NCBI RefSeq assembly: GCF_013074385.2
Contig: NZ_JABEYA020000002.1
Coordinates: 507,368-571,367, forward strand
Direction: 5' to 3'
Source of the DNA: Vibrio ostreicida
GTDB taxonomy: Bacteria; Pseudomonadota; Gammaproteobacteria; Enterobacterales; Vibrionaceae
DNA length: 64,000 nt
In this document: positions 18,482-27,390 of the stretch, piece after piece
Numbering within the stretch: position 1 is the stretch's first letter
Layout of the letters: every line of letters begins with the position of its first letter
Notes under the pieces: generated by a model
The model's input: the letters and a program-made list of their open reading frames with translations, nothing else
What the model was told of the DNA's origin: nothing
Database searches by the model: none
Position numbers and translations under genes: made by a program

Positions 18482-19609
18482 TCAGTGTTGTAAGTGCTTT
18501 GGAATGGCGAAGTGAGGCAGAGCAATAGGTTTCTCACCATAGCCAGTACGAAAGGCCTTAAGTTGCATCACATAAGTCAGAATATGCGCCACCGCAATGT
18601 AGAGTTGGCTGGGGACCGACTGCTCGATAGCGGTGGTATGATAAATGGCACGAGTAAGTGGTGGAGAAGTGATGATTTCCACGTTATTTTCACGGGCGAT
18701 GCGTTGAATATGCATTGCAGTTTCATCGACGCCTTTGGCCACCACGAAAGGAGCATCAGATACCGATGAATCGTATTTTACCGCGACGGCATAATGAGTC
18801 GGGTTGGTAATGATGACATCCGCCGTCGGTACCATTTTTTCGATCTTTCGCCGAGCGAATTGTTGCTGGATCTGGCGAATTCTCTGCTTTACTTCAGGGC
18901 TGCCTTCGTTATTTTTGTACTCTTCCTTCAGTTCCTGTTTGGTCATCTTAAGTTCTTTCATATGTTCCCAGCGTTGGTAGGGAATATCGAGCACGCCAAA
19001 CAACAGCAACACAAACCCCATCATCAGTAAGCCATCAAACAAAATCATCATCACATTGACGACCCCTTGCTCTAAGGACAGCCTTTGCATCCCCAATAAG
19101 GGTTGAAGGTGGTTATTAAGGTAAGCGTAAAGAACGGAAAATATCACCGCGACTTTGAGTGTGGACTTGAGTAACTCAACCAGAGAGCGAGTGGAAAAGA
19201 TGCGCTTAATCCCGTTAAGGGGATTCAGCTTACTCAGTTTTGGAAACGCGCTTTCAGGACGAAACAACCAGCCTCCTAACACCATAGTACTGGCGAGGGT
19301 GACAACAATAATGACGACAAACATGGGTATCAGTAAATAGATGATGGTCCCAAGACTGTGTCCCAATTGTTCAATCATTTGCATGGGGTTGGCAAGATCC
19401 TCTTTATTTAGGGTCATGTTATAGCGAAACACGCCGGAAAGAGCCGCCCAAATCGCGCCTATTTGACTGTAAAAGTACACAGCAACGGCGAGAAAAATTG
19501 TGGCAGTGGTAAACTCCTTAGCCCTAGGAATTTGACCTTCCTTGCGGGTTTTTTTTATTTTCTGAGGAGACGCTTTCTCGGTTTTATCTTGTGATGACTG
19601 TTCGCTCAC
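18482..19609 (-). CDS. flhB: Lateral flagellar export switch protein FlhB
   Basis: The 375-residue product has four membrane segments and a cytoplasmic domain with the self-cleavage site NPTH at residues 269-272. Cleavage there, together with LafE (FliK), changes export from hook to filament substrates. The N-terminus with EKTEKASPQKIKKTRKEGQ-like residues is typical of FlhB. The start overlaps the fliR stop by four bases. Confidence 0.96.
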   Translation of the reverse strand: MSEQSSQDKTEKASPQKIKKTRKEGQIPRAKEFTTATIFLAVAVYFYSQIGAIWAALSGVFRYNMTLNKEDLANPMQMIEQLGHSLGTIIYLLIPMFVVIIVVTLASTMVLGGWLFRPESAFPKLSKLNPLNGIKRIFSTRSLVELLKSTLKVAVIFSVLYAYLNNHLQPLLGMQRLSLEQGVVNVMMILFDGLLMMGFVLLLFGVLDIPYQRWEHMKELKMTKQELKEEYKNNEGSPEVKQRIRQIQQQFARRKIEKMVPTADVIITNPTHYAVAVKYDSSVSDAPFVVAKGVDETAMHIQRIARENNVEIITSPPLTRAIYHTTAIEQSVPSQLYIAVAHILTYVMQLKAFRTGYGEKPIALPHFAIPKHLQH

Positions 19610-20382
19610 ATGCCCCCCGAAATATAACGTTGAAGAAAACCCAACATATCATTGACCAAAATCGTGTAACGGCTAGGCACGCCGGAAACCGAAATCAGGA
19701 CACTAAACAAACCGAGTAGCATGGTCATGGGAAAACCAAGGGCGTAGACATTCAGTGAGGGAGCCGCTCGGTTCATAACCCCAAAGCTGATATTGGCAAG
19801 CAACATCGACACAATAGCAGGTAATGCCAAAGCAAGCGCTGAAGCAAACATCCAACTGAAGAGGTTAACGATACCCTGAAGGGAGGCGGAAGTGAGCCCA
19901 GAACCGACAGGCCAAATAACAAAGCTTTGTATCAAAACGTCAATGATCACTAAGTGGCCTTCTAACGAGAGAAATAACAAGGTACAGAATATGAGGAATA
20001 TTCGACCAAGTATCGCCACTGACATCCCATTGACCGGATCATTCATCATCGCCATACCAAGCCCCATCTGCATTGAAACAATTTGGCCGAGTGTGGTGAA
20101 AATGGAAAACAGCAGATGCAAAATCAGGCCGAAGAACAGCCCCCAGACCGCTTGCTCAAAGGCAAGGAACAAGGATGTCATTGAAAACAGTTCTACCGCT
20201 GGCATGGCGGGCATGAGTGGTGCAGATACCACCACAATGGATAAGGCGAGTAGCGTCCTTATCCATACCGGAATAATGGAATCACCAAAGAAAGGCATAG
20301 AAAGAAAGACGGCACCAATACGAAAAAAAGGCCACCAGAGCTGCCCGAGAATTCGAGAAAGGTCGGCAAATGATATCTCCAT
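19606..20382 (-). CDS. fliR: Lateral flagellar export gate protein FliR
   Basis: The 258-residue, very hydrophobic product has about six membrane segments. The segment MQMGLGMAMMNDPVNG near residues 99-114 is the FliR signature (usually QMGxxxAxxxDP). FliR joins FliP and FliQ in the export gate. It overlaps flhB by four bases and fliQ by one base. Confidence 0.95.
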   Translation of the reverse strand: MEISFADLSRILGQLWWPFFRIGAVFLSMPFFGDSIIPVWIRTLLALSIVVVSAPLMPAMPAVELFSMTSLFLAFEQAVWGLFFGLILHLLFSIFTTLGQIVSMQMGLGMAMMNDPVNGMSVAILGRIFLIFCTLLFLSLEGHLVIIDVLIQSFVIWPVGSGLTSASLQGIVNLFSWMFASALALALPAIVSMLLANISFGVMNRAAPSLNVYALGFPMTMLLGLFSVLISVSGVPSRYTILVNDMLGFLQRYISGGM

Positions 20383-20651
20383 TACCCAATCATTCCAGGT
20401 ATGTTATGAAAAAGGTAATCGAACAAGTCCATGATCTTACGTAACATCCAGTGCCCTGCGAATATGACCATCAACAAAGTGACGAGTAATCGAGGTAAAA
20501 AACTTAAGGTCTGCTCGTTAATCTGAGTCGCGGCTTGAAAAATCGCAATGCCTAGGCCGACAATCAGCCCAGGAACCACGAGGACCGCAACCATAGTGAT
20601 GATCAACCAAACGGCGTTCGAAAAGAGTGTCACGGTCATTTCTGGTGTCAT
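20382..20651 (-). CDS. fliQ: Lateral flagellar export gate protein FliQ
   Basis: The product is 89 residues from the ATG at 20651, the normal FliQ size, with two membrane helices and the conserved AIFQAATQINEQTLSFLPR between them. An upstream in-frame start would add 18 residues inside fliP and is rejected, since GGAGG lies directly before the ATG chosen. It ends one base into fliR. Confidence 0.94.
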   Translation of the reverse strand: MTPEMTVTLFSNAVWLIITMVAVLVVPGLIVGLGIAIFQAATQINEQTLSFLPRLLVTLLMVIFAGHWMLRKIMDLFDYLFHNIPGMIG

Positions 20652-20662
20652 GGTTCCTCCCG

Positions 20663-21421
20663 CTAACCGAAACTGGCAGATAGTGTGCCAACCGTCATTG
20701 CCCACCCATCAACCAACACAAAGATAACCAGCTTGAACGGTAATGAAATGATCAATGGTGAGAGCATCATCATCCCCATTGCCATCAGAACACTGGCGAC
20801 GACGAGGTCAATGATCAGGAAGGGAATAAACAACATAAACCCAATCTGAAAGGCCGTTTTAAGCTCACTTATCACAAATGCGGGTAACACGACAGCGAAT
20901 GAAATGTCTTCAACGGCGGTGTCAAGAGGCTCGTTAGCAATACGCATCATTTGTTCTAAGGAGGTTTGCTGGGTCTGCGCCAACATAAAATTGCGCACCG
21001 GTTTCTCTGCAATAGAAAAAGCTTCCATTAGCGTGATCTGACCTTGGTCATAGGGTTCAAAAGCATTGTGATAAATATCTGTCCAAACTGGCCGCATAAT
21101 GAGCAGAGACAAAGCGAGAGCAATGCCGACTAACACTCGGTTTGGCGGACTTTGTTGCAGGCCTAAAGCCTGACGAAGGATAGCTAACACAACAATAATG
21201 CGAGTAAAACTGGTTGCCATCAAAATGAACGCAGGCAGAAAACTCAACGCGGTCATCAGCAGCAGGATTTGTAGTTTAACGCTGTATTCTTGCTGCGTTG
21301 CGCCGTCACTCACAGAGAGAATGGTCAGCCCAGAATCATTGGCAAAAGAAGGCAAAGCGAACATTAAGCTCGCGACGCCAACCCATATTACCCAGCTCTG
21401 AAAAGAACGTGATTTTTCCAT
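20663..21421 (-). CDS. fliP: Lateral flagellar export gate protein FliP
   Basis: The 252-residue product begins with a signal peptide and shows FliP motifs: TSFTRIIVVLAILRQALGLQ near residues 67-86, with FMLAQTQ and IPFLIIDLVVASVLMAMGMM later. FliP forms the core of the export channel with FliQ and FliR. The gene lies 14 bases after fliN and 11 before fliQ, in the usual N-P-Q-R order. Confidence 0.96.
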   Translation of the reverse strand: MEKSRSFQSWVIWVGVASLMFALPSFANDSGLTILSVSDGATQQEYSVKLQILLLMTALSFLPAFILMATSFTRIIVVLAILRQALGLQQSPPNRVLVGIALALSLLIMRPVWTDIYHNAFEPYDQGQITLMEAFSIAEKPVRNFMLAQTQQTSLEQMMRIANEPLDTAVEDISFAVVLPAFVISELKTAFQIGFMLFIPFLIIDLVVASVLMAMGMMMLSPLIISLPFKLVIFVLVDGWAMTVGTLSASFG

Positions 21422-21435
21422 CTTATAATGTGCCT

Positions 21436-21804
21436 TTACTCAACCGCTGAGGTGAGGGCGGAATCGACTATATCGATCAGGCGTAATCCGTATTTTTCAT
21501 TGACCACGACAACTTCGGCATGCCCCATGAGAGATCCATTGACCTTGACATCAAGTGGTTCGCCATTGAGTTTGTCGAGCTCAATCACACTGCCTTCTCC
21601 GGCTTTCATTAAATCACCTAATGCAATTTCCTTGCTGGCTACTTCAAGTGTTACCGTGACAGGAATGTTTTTGAAAAAGCTCAGATCCCGCTCCTGAACG
21701 GAACCAGAAGGTTGCAAAATTTCAGTGTGCGTATCTTCCAACTGAAAATCATCGAAGTTCAGCTCTTCACCGTTGAAAGTGGTGGTATCTTGCGACTCAC
21801 TCAT
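21436..21804 (-). CDS. fliN: Lateral motor switch protein FliN
   Basis: The 122-residue product ends in the SpoA domain: IPVTVTLEVASKEIALGDLM near residues 47-66, and VKVNGSLMGHAEVVVVNEKYG near the C-terminus (GxLxGxGEVVVxxxKYGIRI in the family). FliN makes up the lower C ring with FliM. Its ATG lies within the fliM end, an eight-base overlap. Confidence 0.95.
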   Translation of the reverse strand: MSESQDTTTFNGEELNFDDFQLEDTHTEILQPSGSVQERDLSFFKNIPVTVTLEVASKEIALGDLMKAGEGSVIELDKLNGEPLDVKVNGSLMGHAEVVVVNEKYGLRLIDIVDSALTSAVE

Positions 21805-22618
21805 TAAAAGAATCCTTATCGTGGTTAATAATTAAAACTAGTTGCCCATCTTTTTCCGCAACGCGCCCTGCGAATAAAGGCTCATTGCCTATGCTGGCCG
21901 GAACGGAAGTCAGCAGGTCGATGGGCAAGACATCGTTGGGCTGCAATAGAATCAGTTCGTTGAGCGGCATGGTTTTTTTACTCAGTAATACGTTCAGTTT
22001 TACTGGTGTCGAGGTCAAAGATTGACAGAAAGGTTGATACAGTGACTCGTGAGGCGTTAATTCCAGTTGCTCGGTGAGTGTGTTGACCAGTAATTCATCC
22101 AACTTAATATGAATCGTACCTTGATGGTCATCGATGTTGACATTGAGCGCCGCATAAAGGCCGTGACCTTCGGTGGGTTCCACCTGACTGCGCGACCACA
22201 TTTCTTTGGGTGCCAACCAACTTGCGATTAGCCAGCCCACTTTCTCTTGCAACCGGAGATCACTGTTGCTGAGAGCACCGTTATTTCGTTTCATTTTTGC
22301 GTCATAGAAACTGTCCACCAAATTAATTAAGGTTGGACTATCGGCATAAATAAATACCCGGCCACCGGATTGATGAAGGAAAGTACTGGTTAAAGATTTG
22401 TTTAGTTCATTGGGCATAAAAGCATGTAATGAAACATGCTGCACACTCACTTCTACGTGACTGGACCTTTGCCAGTTTTGCAGCTCATAGCACAGGCTGC
22501 CACACGAAGATGATATTAAACTATCTAGCCTATCTCGAATAACATGAATGGGTTTCCCCAGAGATTCTATACTGAGAGGCTGATAATCTGAAATAGATAT
22601 CTTACTTCTGCTTTCCAT
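21797..22618 (-). CDS. fliM: Short lateral motor switch protein FliM
   Basis: The 273-residue product occupies the fliM place at the head of fliMNPQR-flhBA. The C-terminal SpoA-type domain is recognisable (KLNVLLSKKTMPLNELILLQ near residues 216-235). Compared with chemotactic FliM proteins of about 330-350 residues it lacks the N-terminal EIDALL peptide that binds CheY-P, and the GGxG motif of the middle domain is not evident. Lateral FliM proteins are generally short and divergent, so the gene is likely functional. How the lateral motor receives chemotaxis signals cannot be read here. Confidence 0.85.
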   Translation of the reverse strand: MESRSKISISDYQPLSIESLGKPIHVIRDRLDSLISSSCGSLCYELQNWQRSSHVEVSVQHVSLHAFMPNELNKSLTSTFLHQSGGRVFIYADSPTLINLVDSFYDAKMKRNNGALSNSDLRLQEKVGWLIASWLAPKEMWSRSQVEPTEGHGLYAALNVNIDDHQGTIHIKLDELLVNTLTEQLELTPHESLYQPFCQSLTSTPVKLNVLLSKKTMPLNELILLQPNDVLPIDLLTSVPASIGNEPLFAGRVAEKDGQLVLIINHDKDSFNE

Positions 22619-23022
22619 TTATTTTTTACCATGCGTTAACAAAGCGAATTGATAAGTTTTTAACTCAACTAATACAAGTTTACATAGGATTTTTAGTTTT
22701 AAATAAGCCTGATTTATAAAATTTGTGACTTTACTCCATATGTTGAATTTAAGTGGCTACGTATATCTTCTAATCAAAAATAAAACAGGTTAGTTTCCCA
22801 ACCATACAAAAGTTCATGTCGTATGAAACTCTGGTTTTCATTGATTTTTGTGCTTTATCCTTCTGGTTTTAAATCAGTTTATTGATTGATTGCACTTTTG
22901 TTACAGTGCAGGCGGGTAAAGTGGAGTCGTTGATTTTTGTACGAATTCGGTAATTTCTGGATATCGCCATCTTATTTGGAAATATGAAGTTAAATTAATA
23001 GTTACTGGCATGTTTAATAATC
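22619..23022. other. Divergent promoter region between fliM and motY
   Basis: This 404-base AT-rich stretch separates the two divergent operons that start with fliM (- strand) and motY (+ strand). No coding sequence is seen. An inverted repeat TGCAC/GTGCA flanks ten bases near 22891-22910. I looked for sigma-54 elements with the GG-N10-GC spacing on both strands and found none that fit. The control sequences therefore remain unidentified. Confidence 0.6.
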
Positions 23023-23934
23023 ATGATTAAGACACTTTCTAAATTATATCCGCTTTCGTTGATTTTTTATTGTTGTCTCGTATTTGCAACAGAACCTGTA
23101 GAAATTCCTATGGATGAAGCGGCGTGGACACATAATGGCGGCCGCTTAAAGTGCAGTCTCATAATTGATAATTCTTCCTATGGGAAGTTTTATTTCCGCT
23201 CTGAGGAAGTGGCGAAGATTTACTTTTTTGCTGAAGTGAAAAATTTTAATAAAAAATGGACTGGTGCTGAACTATTAAGTTTGTCAGCGCCTTGGAATAC
23301 GAATAATCCACCTCAGTTGATCACCGATGGTGCTCAGATTAAAAATTCAACATTGTCCTTTGTTGATAATATAACCACCTTAATGGGAAAGATTGAGTCA
23401 GGGGACTGGATAACCATTCGGTTAAACGGAAATCAACCTTCCGATGTTCGCGCTTACATTCTCCCCACCACGCGTATAAAAAATCAATTACAAGCGTTTC
23501 GCCAATGTCAGACAGCGCTCCCTAGCATGTCGTTTACTGACGCTAGGGACATCACCTTGTCTTTTGATATCGGGCAGGTTCAGCTAACGACCGCTCAAAG
23601 TCGGGTCCTGAAGGACCTACATAGCTATCTCAACGCGGATTCAAGTATCGATAAAGTGCTTATTGACGGATACACGGACAATATTGGTTCGAGTATCTCT
23701 AATTTATCCGTTTCGCGTCAGCGTGCTGAACACGTCGCAGAGACGCTAAGAAAACTGGGCGTCAAGAAGGCATTGCTCGAGTTAAGGGCTCACGGTTCAA
23801 GATACCCTCTTGCGAGTAACGAAACCCAACAAGGCCAATCGAAAAATAGGCGCGTGACGCTGCGATTGGTGCGGAGCAACGAAACGACAACGCGAACGGA
23901 TTCCCCACAAATTAACGATAAGAAGAAGGCTTAA
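23023..23934 (+). CDS. motY: Lateral flagellar motor protein MotY
   Basis: MotY is part of the T ring that anchors the stator in Vibrio. The 303-residue product has a signal peptide (residues 1-23, cut near FATEP), an N-terminal domain special to MotY, and a C-terminal OmpA-like peptidoglycan-binding domain with VLIDGYTDNIGSSISNLSVS (near 220-239) and SRQRAEHVAETL. In V. parahaemolyticus the lateral motY stands next to lafK, as here, with a gap of only two bases. It heads the operon motY-lafK-fliEFGHIJ. Confidence 0.94.
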   Translation: MIKTLSKLYPLSLIFYCCLVFATEPVEIPMDEAAWTHNGGRLKCSLIIDNSSYGKFYFRSEEVAKIYFFAEVKNFNKKWTGAELLSLSAPWNTNNPPQLITDGAQIKNSTLSFVDNITTLMGKIESGDWITIRLNGNQPSDVRAYILPTTRIKNQLQAFRQCQTALPSMSFTDARDITLSFDIGQVQLTTAQSRVLKDLHSYLNADSSIDKVLIDGYTDNIGSSISNLSVSRQRAEHVAETLRKLGVKKALLELRAHGSRYPLASNETQQGQSKNRRVTLRLVRSNETTTRTDSPQINDKKKA

Positions 23935-23936
23935 TC

Positions 23937-25268
23937 ATGTCGGAGACAACTATTTTATTGGTTGAGCCAAAGGATGAATTTGCTCAACCCGTTCTCAGAA
24001 TATTGGAAGAGTCTGGTTATCGCGTCAACCATGTGCGCACGGGAAGGAGTGCTCTACTTGAAGAGGCTGTGCCTATTACTTTGGTTAGCTCCAACTTGCC
24101 GGACATGTGTGTTCGGGATTTTGTTCGCTGTCATCAAAACCGAGAAGGTAACGGTGTTGCGATTGCCATTGTCGAACAAGAACAGGGTATTCTCGCGGCA
24201 GAGACCATGAAGTCCGGCGCGACCGACTACCTTCTTCGGCCCTTTGAAAACAATCAACTCATTAATTTGTTACGCCGAGTTGAAGTGTTGGGTAAACCAA
24301 TGGCGAATATTGTGGCGCAATCTTGGCGCAGTAAACAAGTTCTGCAGTTGGCTCATCGTGCTGCTTGTACCAAGGCGAGTGTTCTTATCTCTGGTGAGTC
24401 AGGGACGGGTAAAGAAGTGTTAGCCCGCTACGTCCACCAGCACTCTCCTCGAGCTGATGGCCCTTTTATTGCCGTGAATTGTGCGGCGATCCCCGAATCG
24501 ATGCTAGAGGCGGTGTTATTCGGCCATGTAAAAGGTGCCTTTACCGGCGCGACACACTCACAATCCGGTAAGTTTGAAGAAGCCAATCATGGTTCGATAT
24601 TGCTCGATGAAATCGGCGAAATGTCGCCCGCGGTTCAGGCAAAGCTCTTGCGGGTTTTGCAAGAAAGAGAAGTGGAACGGGTCGGCAGTCATAAACCGGT
24701 CCAACTTGATATTCGAGTGATTGCTGCGACGAATAAGGACCTTCGAGAGGAAGTCAAAAATGGTCATTTCCGTGAAGACCTTTACTACCGACTTGATGTC
24801 CTGCCTCTCCATTGGCCTCCACTGCGTGAGCGTAGCGAGGATATCTTGCCAATCAGTCAATTTTTTATCAACAAATATCAAGACAGTAGCCAATGCTACT
24901 TGTCTCAGGATGCGATGCTGTCACTGAGCCAATATCACTGGCCGGGGAACATCCGTGAACTTGAAAACGTGATTCAACGGGCGTTAGTCATGCGTCACGG
25001 TGATTACATTACCGCCCATGATCTGATGTTGCCTGTTGAGCTGCTTGGTCCGGTTGAATCCGCACTTGCACCGCAAAATATGGGGCACGTTGAAGCAAAA
25101 AAACAGGCAGAGTATCAGTACATACTCGACCAGCTACGCCAGTTCGGCGGAAATCGTACCAAGACCGCTAACGCACTTGGTGTCACCACTCGCGCATTAC
25201 GTTACAAGCTAGCAGCAATGCGTGAACAAGGTATTGATCTACAGTCGGCCCTAGGCTCGGCTGCTTAA
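23937..25268 (+). CDS. lafK: LafK, sigma-54 activator of the lateral flagellar genes
   Basis: The 443-residue product has an N-terminal receiver-like domain (1-118), an AAA+ domain with Walker [10 protein letters not shown] (152-160), the sigma-54 contact loop GAFTGA (200-205) and Walker B LLDEIGEM, and a C-terminal Fis-type helix-turn-helix (NRTKTANALGVTTRALRYKL). The phospho-acceptor aspartate of the receiver is replaced by serine at about residue 51 (TLVSSNLPD), so activity is probably not set by phosphorylation, as in FlrA/FleQ relatives. LafK is the known master activator of lateral genes. Confidence 0.94.
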   Translation: MSETTILLVEPKDEFAQPVLRILEESGYRVNHVRTGRSALLEEAVPITLVSSNLPDMCVRDFVRCHQNREGNGVAIAIVEQEQGILAAETMKSGATDYLLRPFENNQLINLLRRVEVLGKPMANIVAQSWRSKQVLQLAHRAACTKASVLISGESGTGKEVLARYVHQHSPRADGPFIAVNCAAIPESMLEAVLFGHVKGAFTGATHSQSGKFEEANHGSILLDEIGEMSPAVQAKLLRVLQEREVERVGSHKPVQLDIRVIAATNKDLREEVKNGHFREDLYYRLDVLPLHWPPLRERSEDILPISQFFINKYQDSSQCYLSQDAMLSLSQYHWPGNIRELENVIQRALVMRHGDYITAHDLMLPVELLGPVESALAPQNMGHVEAKKQAEYQYILDQLRQFGGNRTKTANALGVTTRALRYKLAAMREQGIDLQSALGSAA

Positions 25269-25281
25269 AGGAGGTTAAGTT

Positions 25282-25638
25282 ATGACCAATCAACCAGTAA
25301 TCAGTTCGATGAGTGCTGAGCAGTTAATGTTATCCAAAATGGACAACATGCGAGCTCAAATCCAGCCAGAGTTTGTTGTGTCAGCGAACCCCTTGGATGT
25401 GCAAAAACTGAATGAACCCCTGTCATTTTCTACGGCAATGACTCAGGTTCTTGACACAGTCAATCAACATCAATCTGCGGCGAGTCAAAAAATGACAGCG
25501 GTCGAAACAGGGAAAAGCGATGACTTAGTTGGCGCAATGATCGCCAGCCAGAAAGCCAGTTTGTCATTCAATGCTTTGATGCAGGTTCGCAACAAGGTAG
25601 TGAGTTCTTTTGAAGATATTATGAAGATGCCGGTGTAA
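25282..25638 (+). CDS. fliE: Lateral MS-ring/rod junction protein FliE
   Basis: The 118-residue product matches FliE in length and in its C-terminal signature, ASQKASLSFNALMQVRNKVV followed by FEDIMKMPV. FliE joins the MS ring to the rod and is the first rod component exported. AGGAGG precedes the ATG, 13 bases after lafK. Confidence 0.93.
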   Translation: MTNQPVISSMSAEQLMLSKMDNMRAQIQPEFVVSANPLDVQKLNEPLSFSTAMTQVLDTVNQHQSAASQKMTAVETGKSDDLVGAMIASQKASLSFNALMQVRNKVVSSFEDIMKMPV

Positions 25639-25641
25639 GAC

Positions 25642-27390
25642 ATGTCAGACTTAACAACTCAAGTTGCCAGCAGTGGGTCCTTTAGTGCGGCTGGTACGCA
25701 AAGTACCTCTCAACGAGGCATGGAAGATTTCACTTACAAGTTGAAACAATTGTGGTCCAACAGTCAGAGAAATTTGGTTTTGTCGGCCGTACTTGCCGCT
25801 ATCGTCGCGGCTATTATCGTGGTGGCGCTTTGGAGTTCGACTCAAAGTTATCGCGCTTTGTACAGCCAGCAAGAACGTTTTGATACGGGTGAAATCGTGA
25901 CGGTGCTCGAATCAGAGGGTATTAATTACCGCCTGCAAGAGCAGAATGGTCAGGTGTTGGTTGCCGAAGGCGAAGTCGCTCGGATTCGAATGTTGCTTGC
26001 GGCAAAAGGAATTAAAGCCAAACTACCGACCGGGCTAGATTCTTTGCAGGAAGACAGTTCATTGGGCACCAGCCAGTTTATGGAAACAGCGCGCTATCGT
26101 CATGGTCTGGAAGGGGAGCTTGTCCGAACCATTATTTCCCTGAATGCGGTATCCAATGCGCGAGTTCACCTAGCGATTCCACGTAAAACACTCTTCGTTA
26201 GACAAAATAGTGAGGCAGCGACGGCGTCAGTGATGCTTGAGTTGAAACCGGGTGAAGATCTCAAACCTGAGCAAGTCGAAGCGGTGATAAATCTGGTCGT
26301 GGGCAGCGTCTCTGGTATGAGCACCGAACATGTTTCTGTGATTGATCAATATGGACGTTTACTCAGTGCCGACATCGGTTCGACGCAATCGGGTAAGGTG
26401 AATGCAAAATATCTTGAGTATCAGAAGAATGTTGAGCAGCAAATCATTCAAAGAGCCTCTGATATGTTGACACCTATTCTCGGCCCCAGTCACTTTAGGG
26501 TTCAGGTTGCGGCCGATATGGACTTTAGTCAGGTTGAGGAAACGGAAGAAATACTTGATAACACGCCAATTGTTAGAAATGAACACACGATCACCAACAA
26601 CTCTGTTGATCAAATAGCCTTAGGCATCCCAGGCACGCTCAGCAACCAGCCACCAGTAACCGGCGAAGTGCCTACCGAGGACAGCCAGAACACGAATGCA
26701 CGTTCTGAAATTAATCGCCAGTATGCTGTGGGGAGCAGCATCAGACGTACCCAATATCAACAGGGACAAGTGGAGAAGCTGAGTGTGTCTGTATTGCTCA
26801 ATGAAGCGGCGGCGCCCAATGGTACGGCATGGACTGCTGACGAGAAAGCGCAGATTTCTGCGATGGTCACCGACGCGGTTGGTTTGTCAGAAAACCGAGG
26901 TGATAGCCTCAGTCTCATGAGTTTTAGTTTTACACCTTTAACGATCGAAACCCCACCGAGCATTCCTTGGTGGCAGGATCCGACTATCCAGCAGCCGATG
27001 CGGTACGTGATAGGCGGCTTACTCGGGTTGGCAATGATTATCTTTGTTTTGCGACCTCTAATTATGCACCTTACAGGGGCCGATAACCGAGCGAAGGAAC
27101 TGGACTTTGCACCCTCTCAAGACGAGCCAAGTTTCGACAATTTTCAAACACGAGAAGAGCGGGAAAGAGAAGAAGTGCTTAATCGTAAATTATCGGAAAG
27201 AGGTATTGCGGCCTCTTCGGGCCTGGATGTCGGTAATGATATGTTGCCACCGGCGGGTTCACCCCTGGAAATACAGCTGAAACACTTACAACTGATTGCG
27301 AACGAAGAGCCAGAGCGAGTCGCAGAAGTCTTAAAACAATGGGTAAATGTGAATGAACACAGCAGAGTTAAATCAGAAAGCAACGCTTAG
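25642..27390 (+). CDS. fliF: Lateral flagellar MS-ring protein FliF
   Basis: The 582-residue product has membrane segments near residues 45-66 and 453-475 around a large periplasmic region. Conserved parts are YRALYSQQERFDTGEIV and LGTSQFMETARYRHGLEGEL. The C-terminal tail (KQWVNVNEH) is the FliG-binding end. FliF forms the MS ring, the base on which the motor and export gate are built. Its last 38 bases overlap fliG in another frame. Confidence 0.95.
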   Translation: MSDLTTQVASSGSFSAAGTQSTSQRGMEDFTYKLKQLWSNSQRNLVLSAVLAAIVAAIIVVALWSSTQSYRALYSQQERFDTGEIVTVLESEGINYRLQEQNGQVLVAEGEVARIRMLLAAKGIKAKLPTGLDSLQEDSSLGTSQFMETARYRHGLEGELVRTIISLNAVSNARVHLAIPRKTLFVRQNSEAATASVMLELKPGEDLKPEQVEAVINLVVGSVSGMSTEHVSVIDQYGRLLSADIGSTQSGKVNAKYLEYQKNVEQQIIQRASDMLTPILGPSHFRVQVAADMDFSQVEETEEILDNTPIVRNEHTITNNSVDQIALGIPGTLSNQPPVTGEVPTEDSQNTNARSEINRQYAVGSSIRRTQYQQGQVEKLSVSVLLNEAAAPNGTAWTADEKAQISAMVTDAVGLSENRGDSLSLMSFSFTPLTIETPPSIPWWQDPTIQQPMRYVIGGLLGLAMIIFVLRPLIMHLTGADNRAKELDFAPSQDEPSFDNFQTREEREREEVLNRKLSERGIAASSGLDVGNDMLPPAGSPLEIQLKHLQLIANEEPERVAEVLKQWVNVNEHSRVKSESNA

